Below are positions 59,149-64,000 of a stretch of 64,000 nt of DNA, piece by piece. The stretch comes from Mycolicibacter terrae. Lineage in GTDB: Bacteria > Actinomycetota > Actinomycetes > Mycobacteriales > Mycobacteriaceae. How positions within the stretch are numbered: the stretch's first letter is position 1; each line of letters opens with the position of its first letter. The position numbers and the translations under genes were made by a program. Under the pieces are notes generated by a model, which saw only the letters and a list, made by a program, of their open reading frames with translations, searched no databases and was not told the origin of the DNA. The DNA lies in contig NZ_AP022564.1 in assembly GCF_010727125.1 (NCBI RefSeq), forward strand, positions 1,798,001 to 1,862,000, given 5' to 3'.

Positions 59149-61152
59149 GTGGTGAGCGTCGAGAGCGAACCCAGCGATCCCGCTGAACCCGTGGCCCGGG
59201 TGCTGCCGATGCTCTCGGTGCCGCACCTGGACCGCGAGTTCGACTACCTGGTCACCGCGGAGCAGTCCGAGGATGCTCAGCCCGGCGCGCGGGTGCGGGT
59301 GCGCTTTCACGGCCGGCTGGTCGACGCCTTCATCTGGGAACGTCGTGCCGACACCGACCACGCCGGCAAGCTGGGCCGGCTGGAGCGGGTGATCTCCAGC
59401 GAACCGGTGCTCACCGCCGAGGTCCGCCGGCTGGTGGAGGCGGTGGCAGCCCGCTATGCCGGCAGCCGGGCCGACGTGTTGCGGCTGGCGATACCGCCGC
59501 GGCATGCCCGGGTGGAACGCGAGGCGGTGACCCCGGCGCAGGCCCCGGTGCCCGCACCGGTCGACCCGGCGGGCTGGCAGCGCTACCAGGCGGGCGAGCC
59601 GTTCCTGGCGGCGCTCGGGCAGGGCCGGGCCGCGCGTGCGGTGTGGCAGGTGCTGCCGGGCGATTCGTGGACCGACCGGTTCGCCGAGGCTGCGGTGTGC
59701 GCCATCCGGGCCGGGCGCACCGCCCTGGCGATCGTGCCCGACCAGCGCGACATCGATGCGCTGTGCAGCGCCGCGACGGCCCGGATCGACGAGTCCGCCG
59801 TGGTGGCGCTGTCGGCGGGCCTGGGACCCGCCACCCGCTACCGGCGCTGGTTGTCGGTGCTGCGCGGCGGGGCCCGCCTGGTGGTAGGTACCCGCAGTGC
59901 GGTGTTCGCCCCGCTCGCCGAGCTGGGACTGGTCATGGTCTTCGACGACGGCGATGACAGCCTTGCCGAACCGCGGGCGCCCTACCCGCACGCCCGTGAG
60001 GTGGCGATGCTGCGGGCGCACCTGGCGGGCTGCGCAGCGCTGATCGGCGGGTACGCGCGCACGGCCGAGGCGCACGCGCTGGTACGTGCCGGGTGGGCTC
60101 ACGATCTGGTGGCGCCCCGGACGGTGCTGCGGGCCGCGGCGCCGCGGGTGGTGGCCCTCGACGACACCGGGTACGCCGAAGAGCGGGACGCCGCGGCGCG
60201 CACCGCGCGGTTGCCCTCGGTCGCGCTGCAGAGCGCGCGCAGCGCGCTGGCCGCTGGGGCGCCGGTGCTGGTCCAGGTGCCACGGCGCGGATATGTGCCC
60301 TCGCTGGCGTGCGGGCGCTGCCGTGCGGTCGCCCGATGCCGGCACTGCACCGGCCCGCTGTCACTGCCGGAACGCGGCGGTGCCGCCGTCTGTCGCTGGT
60401 GCGGCCGGGTCGACCCGGCGTTGCGGTGCGCCCGCTGCGGCTCCGATACCGTGCGGGCGGTGGTCGTCGGCGCCCGGCGCACCGCCGAAGAACTCGGCCG
60501 CGCCTTCCCGGGTACCGCCGTGGTCACCTCAGCCGGTGACACCATCGTCGATCGCACCGGCGGCGGCCCCGCCCTGGTGATCGCCACGCCCGGCGCCGAG
60601 CCGCGCGCGCCGCAGGGCTACGGGGCGGCGCTGCTGCTGGACAGCTGGGCGCTGCTGGGCCGCCAGGACCTGCGTGCCGCCGAGGACACCTTGCGGCGCT
60701 GGATGACCGCGGCGGCACTGGTACGCGACCGCGACGCCGGCGGGGTGGTGACCGTGGTCGCCGAATCGTCGATCCCGACCGTGCAGGCCCTCGTCCGGTG
60801 GGATCCGGTCGGGCACGCCGAGGCCGAGCTGGCCACCCGCACCGACGTCGGATTGCCGCCGGCGGTGCACATCGCGGCCCTCGACGGCGACCCGGACTCG
60901 GTGGCGGCGCTGCTGGAGCAGGTGCGGCTGCCCGAGGGAGCCGACGTCCTCGGCCCGGTGCCACTGCCGCCGGGGGTGCGCCGCCCGACTGGCGTCCCCG
61001 ACGAGCTTCCCGTGATCCGGATGCTGGCCCGGGTCGGGCGCGACCACGGTCTGTCGCTGGCGGCGGCGCTGCGCCACGGCGTCGGGGTGCTCAGTGCCCG
61101 CGGCTCGCACCACCCGGTGCGGGTGCAGATCGACCCGTTGCACATCGGCTGA
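59149..61152 (+). CDS. priA: Primosomal protein N' (PriA), probably helicase-inactive
   Basis: A 667-residue PriA of the actinobacterial type. The N-terminal DNA-binding domain is MLSVPHLDREFDYLV. A cysteine cluster (CGRCRAVARCRHC ... CRWCG ... CARCG) forms the zinc sites near residues 385-440. The Walker A position reads GDSWTDR (about 171) with no GKT, and Walker B reads FDDGDD (about 265) instead of DEEH. ATPase/helicase activity is thus unlikely; annotations call it a probable replication restart protein. GTG start. Confidence 0.92.
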   Translation: MVSVESEPSDPAEPVARVLPMLSVPHLDREFDYLVTAEQSEDAQPGARVRVRFHGRLVDAFIWERRADTDHAGKLGRLERVISSEPVLTAEVRRLVEAVAARYAGSRADVLRLAIPPRHARVEREAVTPAQAPVPAPVDPAGWQRYQAGEPFLAALGQGRAARAVWQVLPGDSWTDRFAEAAVCAIRAGRTALAIVPDQRDIDALCSAATARIDESAVVALSAGLGPATRYRRWLSVLRGGARLVVGTRSAVFAPLAELGLVMVFDDGDDSLAEPRAPYPHAREVAMLRAHLAGCAALIGGYARTAEAHALVRAGWAHDLVAPRTVLRAAAPRVVALDDTGYAEERDAAARTARLPSVALQSARSALAAGAPVLVQVPRRGYVPSLACGRCRAVARCRHCTGPLSLPERGGAAVCRWCGRVDPALRCARCGSDTVRAVVVGARRTAEELGRAFPGTAVVTSAGDTIVDRTGGGPALVIATPGAEPRAPQGYGAALLLDSWALLGRQDLRAAEDTLRRWMTAAALVRDRDAGGVVTVVAESSIPTVQALVRWDPVGHAEAELATRTDVGLPPAVHIAALDGDPDSVAALLEQVRLPEGADVLGPVPLPPGVRRPTGVPDELPVIRMLARVGRDHGLSLAAALRHGVGVLSARGSHHPVRVQIDPLHIG

Positions 61153-61167
61153 CAACCGGCGGCCGGA

Positions 61168-62010
61168 TCACAGCCAGCACCTTCGATCGCAGAACATCAG
61201 GGTGCAGCCGGAGGCTTCCAGGGCGGTACGCCCGGGTGGTCCCAGCAGCACATCCGCCGGACCGGGCCGCTGTGGATCGACGACGATCAGCTGAACGGGG
61301 GTGGCGGCGCGGAGCAGGTGCTCCAGGTAATTGAGCAGACCATTGTGGTCACGGACCGATTCGACGTCGAGATCCGGCTGATCTGCCCGCCAGCGGGCCA
61401 CCCGGTTCTCGAGTTCCGCGGCAACCCGCCGATCCAGCGCCGGGCCGGGGTCATCGGGGCCGCCGCGGCGGGTGTCCTGCAGTGTGAACACGCGCAACGG
61501 CGCCGAACGCAGCCGCGCTTCGGCGACGCCTTGTTCAAGGACGGCGTCGCTGCCCGACGAACCGTCCACGACAGCGAGCACCAGCCCGGTCCCGTCCGGC
61601 TCGGGGCGGGCGCGTCGTGGCACGACCGCCACCGGGCAATGCGCCGAGACCGCCAACGCCGCCGCGGTGGATCCGATACGGCCGCGGCTGGCGTGTTTGA
61701 ATCCGATGGAGCCGACGCACACCATGGCCGCCGATCGGGAGGCCTCCAACAGTGCGGTGGCCGGGGGTCGACGCACGATCTCGGCCTCCAGTCTGGCCGG
61801 TTTACCGGTCGATTCGACCGCGCTGATCGCGCCACGGATCTTGCTCTCGGCGGCCGCGACGTCATCGGTGTCGTCGAGCGCGTACACCAGCAACAGCGGA
61901 ATATCGCGGTCGACGGCCTCGTCGAGGGCCCACATGACGGCTTGCGCCGCTGCGCGTGACCCGTCGACACCGACGACCACATGCGGGGATGAGGAGCACC
62001 GCTCACGCAT
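61168..62010 (-). CDS. Tandem universal stress protein
   Basis: A 280-residue protein with two USP domains. The first has VVVGVDGSRAAAQAVMWAL, a canonical start, and VGSIGFKHASRGRIGSTAAALAVSAHCPVAVV, close to the ATP-binding G-2x-G-9x-G(S/T) motif. The second lacks that motif in full (LLGPPGRTALEASGC). It overlaps nothing, ends 15 bp after priA convergently, and lies 12 bp downstream of the Acg-like gene. Confidence 0.88.
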   Translation of the reverse strand: MRERCSSSPHVVVGVDGSRAAAQAVMWALDEAVDRDIPLLLVYALDDTDDVAAAESKIRGAISAVESTGKPARLEAEIVRRPPATALLEASRSAAMVCVGSIGFKHASRGRIGSTAAALAVSAHCPVAVVPRRARPEPDGTGLVLAVVDGSSGSDAVLEQGVAEARLRSAPLRVFTLQDTRRGGPDDPGPALDRRVAAELENRVARWRADQPDLDVESVRDHNGLLNYLEHLLRAATPVQLIVVDPQRPGPADVLLGPPGRTALEASGCTLMFCDRRCWL

Positions 62011-62022
62011 GACGACAGCCCC

Positions 62023-63006
62023 TCATCCCCCCGGCAGCTCCAGCACGTCGTCGAGCGGGCGCCGCGGCGTGCGGGGTGGTGGCTCATCCGTCGCGGGAGC
62101 GTGTCCGATCCGGATCAGCACCTGGGGCACCGCGTCGCCGCCCACCAGCGTCTCGACGATCTCCCGGGCGACCTGTACCTCGGTGAGGTGGGTCAGCGGG
62201 CAGGTCGCCAGACCGGCCATCGTGCATTCCAGCAGGACCGCCGAGAGCGCTTCGCCGGTCGTCAATGCGGCTCTGCGGGTGTCACTGTCGGTGGACAGCA
62301 CCACGATCGTCGACTGATCCTGTTGGATCCGATTTCGTCGTTCGGCATGGTGGACGGCCGGAAACTTCCGGCCGATATCCATCCGGCCGCCTTCGCTCGC
62401 CGTCGCCAAGGCGCTGTAGGGAATACCCGCGGATTCCTCGAACGGCACTGTCCAACGGCGTAATTCGGCGTGGTAGGTGGAATCGTAGAGCCGTAACGAC
62501 TCCGCGAGTTGTGATGCCTGCACCAGGCGCGGCCGGGCGTCCTCGCCCAACACATCCAGGTGCACGTCATGATGGCCGAGGCGGTTGCGCAGTACGGGTT
62601 CGAACAGTTCCCAGTCCGCCGGAGACTGCAGTGGTAATCGGTCGCTGCGGCGTTCCCAGATCGCTGCTGCCCTGCGGCGGTGTCCATCGGTGACGTAGGC
62701 CATCCGGGCGACTCGGATCGACGCGAGGTGGTCGGGATCGTTGGGATTGGGAAACCGCTCGACGTCGGAGCGCAGGCCTGCCGAGCACATGGCCACCCGG
62801 AAGTGGTCCAGTGCCGCGCCGCAACCGATGATCGCCTCACGCCCGGCCCGGTCGGTCGGCAGCACCCGGCTCGAGTCGAGGAACAACTGCAGCACAGCGC
62901 CGTCGAACACCCACCGCCACGGCTGGATGTTGTGCAGCGACGGGGCACGGCATGCCGCCCGTACCGCGTCCTTGACGGTCTCGGTCGCCACCATCGCGGC
63001 AGACAT
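62023..63006 (-). CDS. Acg-family nitroreductase-fold protein
   Basis: A 327-residue protein very like M. tuberculosis Acg (Rv2032) and Rv3131: RAACRAPSLHNIQPWRW at the start, ERFPNPNDPDHLASI, ESLRLYDSTYHAELRRWTVPFE and [14 protein letters not shown] at the end. Acg proteins bind FMN but lack classical nitroreductase activity and belong to the DosR hypoxia/nitric-oxide regulon. The start is ATG 63006 after GGAGG, matching Acg; an ATG at 63165 is far upstream. Co-directional with the USP gene. Confidence 0.9.
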   Translation of the reverse strand: MSAAMVATETVKDAVRAACRAPSLHNIQPWRWVFDGAVLQLFLDSSRVLPTDRAGREAIIGCGAALDHFRVAMCSAGLRSDVERFPNPNDPDHLASIRVARMAYVTDGHRRRAAAIWERRSDRLPLQSPADWELFEPVLRNRLGHHDVHLDVLGEDARPRLVQASQLAESLRLYDSTYHAELRRWTVPFEESAGIPYSALATASEGGRMDIGRKFPAVHHAERRNRIQQDQSTIVVLSTDSDTRRAALTTGEALSAVLLECTMAGLATCPLTHLTEVQVAREIVETLVGGDAVPQVLIRIGHAPATDEPPPRTPRRPLDDVLELPGG

Positions 63007-63062
63007 CTCGGCCTCCGATCTCCACCTGCCCTCCATGATGGCGCGACTCCGAGGTCCGCGGA

Positions 63063-63078
63063 AGGGTCGTTGGTACTT
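63063..63078. promoter_or_regulatory. DosR-like box, site A
   Basis: AGGGTCGTTGGTACTT fits the DosR pattern GGGAC-N4-GTCCC loosely. It lies 57 bp upstream of the Acg-like start, on the expected side. It shares the core GGGTCGTTGG with site B read on the other strand. Confidence 0.4.
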
Positions 63079-63180
63079 CGGGCCGCGCCATTGGGCCCGC
63101 TCCCCGGTCGGTACTGCCCCGGATTCCGGCCGCCGCGGGTAGATGTGTCGCGGTGACGGGGCCATCGGCTCACCGGTTGA

Positions 63181-63194
63181 GGTCCAACGACCCC
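63181..63194. promoter_or_regulatory. DosR-like box, site B
   Basis: GGTCCAACGACCCC, an imperfect palindrome, lies 87 bp upstream of the USP start at 63282. It is similar to site A and to DosR-type motifs. Confidence 0.4.
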
Positions 63195-63281
63195 TGCCGA
63201 AAGTTCGATCCCGCAGTAACTTCTAAAGAGGAGCCCGCCGGCGGGCCGGCCGGGCGATCGCGTTGGTTGGAGGGCCGCACG

Positions 63282-64000
63282 ATGTCACAGATCGGGACGA
63301 CAACCGGAATCGTGGTGGGTGTCGATGGATCGCCTGAATCCGACGCCGCGGTGGCCTGGGCGACGCAAGAGGCGATCATGCGCACCTTGCCGATCACCTT
63401 GCTGCACGTGGTGACGCCGTTGGAGACCGGATGGCCGCCCGGGCCGTTGGTCGACGGCATGCCTCGCTGGCAGGCCGACGCTGCGCAGGAGATCCTCGCG
63501 CGTGCCTGCAACGTGATCGAGGCCAGCCGGGACGGCGCGGCGCCGCCCCAGGTGCACAGCGAGGTGGCCTATTCCCAGGCTGTCGCCACCTTGATCGGTG
63601 CCACCAAGGGCAGTTGGATGACGGTCGTCGGCTCCACGGGCCTGGGCGCCATCGGCCGGCTGCTGCTGGGCTCGGTGAGCACAAGCCTGATTCACCACGG
63701 GTACGGCCCGGTCGCGGTCATCCGCACCGACCGGGATTATGCGAAAGATGCGCCCGTGGTGGTGGGAATCGACGGGTCGCCCGCGTCGGAGACGGCGACG
63801 GCACTGGCGTTCGACGAAGCCTCCCGCCGCGGAGCGCCGCTGGTGGCCTTGCACGCCTGGAGCGACGTCGGCGTCCTGCCGATCCTCAACATGGACCGCG
63901 GCGACTACGAACGCCAGGGACAGGAGATCCTGGCAGAACGCCTCGCGGGTTACCAAGAGCAATATCCCGATGTGTCCGTCGAGCGGAGGGTGGTCTGTGA
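63282..64000 (+). CDS. Tandem universal stress protein, cut by the window end
   Basis: 239 codons are present and the frame is open at the edge. Domain 1 (residues about 8-146) has IVVGVDGSPESDAAVAWA and the ATP motif GSTGLGAIGRLLLGSVSTSLIHHGYGPVAVI; domain 2 begins VVVGIDGSPASETATALAF. ATG 63282 follows GGAGGG. Mycobacterial two-domain USPs of this kind (Rv2623, Rv2005c) often belong to the DosR regulon. Divergent from the Acg-like gene. Confidence 0.88.
   Translation, partial: MSQIGTTTGIVVGVDGSPESDAAVAWATQEAIMRTLPITLLHVVTPLETGWPPGPLVDGMPRWQADAAQEILARACNVIEASRDGAAPPQVHSEVAYSQAVATLIGATKGSWMTVVGSTGLGAIGRLLLGSVSTSLIHHGYGPVAVIRTDRDYAKDAPVVVGIDGSPASETATALAFDEASRRGAPLVALHAWSDVGVLPILNMDRGDYERQGQEILAERLAGYQEQYPDVSVERRVVC

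Overview
This 64 kb window is a high-GC actinobacterial chromosome segment. It is almost certainly from a Mycobacterium, most likely a fast-growing Mycolicibacterium-type species. The evidence is an ESX-5-type EsxM/EsxN pair with PE and PPE proteins, a mycobacterial IHF (mIHF), a helicase-degenerate actinobacterial PriA, a mycobacterial pyr operon with a PyrR leader, and a MimABCD-type binuclear iron monooxygenase. No taxon-level search was possible, so the species is not named.

Layout. (1) 1-1548: end of pepQ, then efp and nusB, a core block. (2) 1633-6950, minus strand: a substrate-only ESX-5-like operon (PPE-PPE-PPE-PE-esxM-esxN) with no secretion machinery; the first and third PPE genes share a perfect 557-bp tract. 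(3) 7125-23768: a hydrocarbon/ketone oxidation island. It has a MimR-like regulator, a zinc alcohol dehydrogenase, a MIP18-domain protein, the operon mimA-mimB-mimC-mimD-groEL (minus strand), a small protein gene divergent from mimA, and a second minus-strand operon (PEBP, small dehydrogenase subunit, GMC dehydrogenase, unknown protein, AceE-like TPP enzyme). Five near-identical palindromes, GTCTCA-N3-TGAGAC, lie upstream of the regulator, adh, the MIP18 gene, mimA and the second operon, so they probably define one regulon.

(4) 23860-37098: a small hypothetical gene, a large PLP amino-acid decarboxylase, and then a tight operon: GntR, ferredoxin, lipoprotein with a NosL-like tail, ABC permease, ATPase, and an AprA/fumarate-reductase-like flavoprotein fused to HEAT repeats. 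A TetR gene, a group-D-type flavin hydroxylase, an azoreductase-like flavoprotein and a DinB/maleylpyruvate-isomerase-family protein follow. (5) 37113-47226: a serine beta-lactamase-like hydrolase, then the pyrimidine operon pyrR-pyrB-pyrC-(membrane protein)-carA-carB-pyrF. (6) 48100-61152: mihF-gmk-rpoZ-coaBC, an inserted amine-oxidase/TetR pair with its own palindrome, metK, a flavin monooxygenase, a VOC-gene remnant, a LipH-type esterase, a YhhN membrane protein, a DUF1023 hydrolase and priA. (7) 61168-64000: two universal stress proteins flanking an Acg-like nitroreductase-fold protein, with DosR-like boxes between the divergent genes.

How the genes may work together. The best-supported system is an inducible pathway in which MimABCD, folded by its dedicated GroEL, hydroxylates propane and then acetone. 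Adh oxidises 2-propanol, and the co-regulated GMC/TPP operon is proposed to process the resulting acetol or methylglyoxal. This last assignment is inference. The GntR-ferredoxin-ABC-flavoprotein operon is the other candidate for an undescribed system; its substrate cannot be read from sequence.
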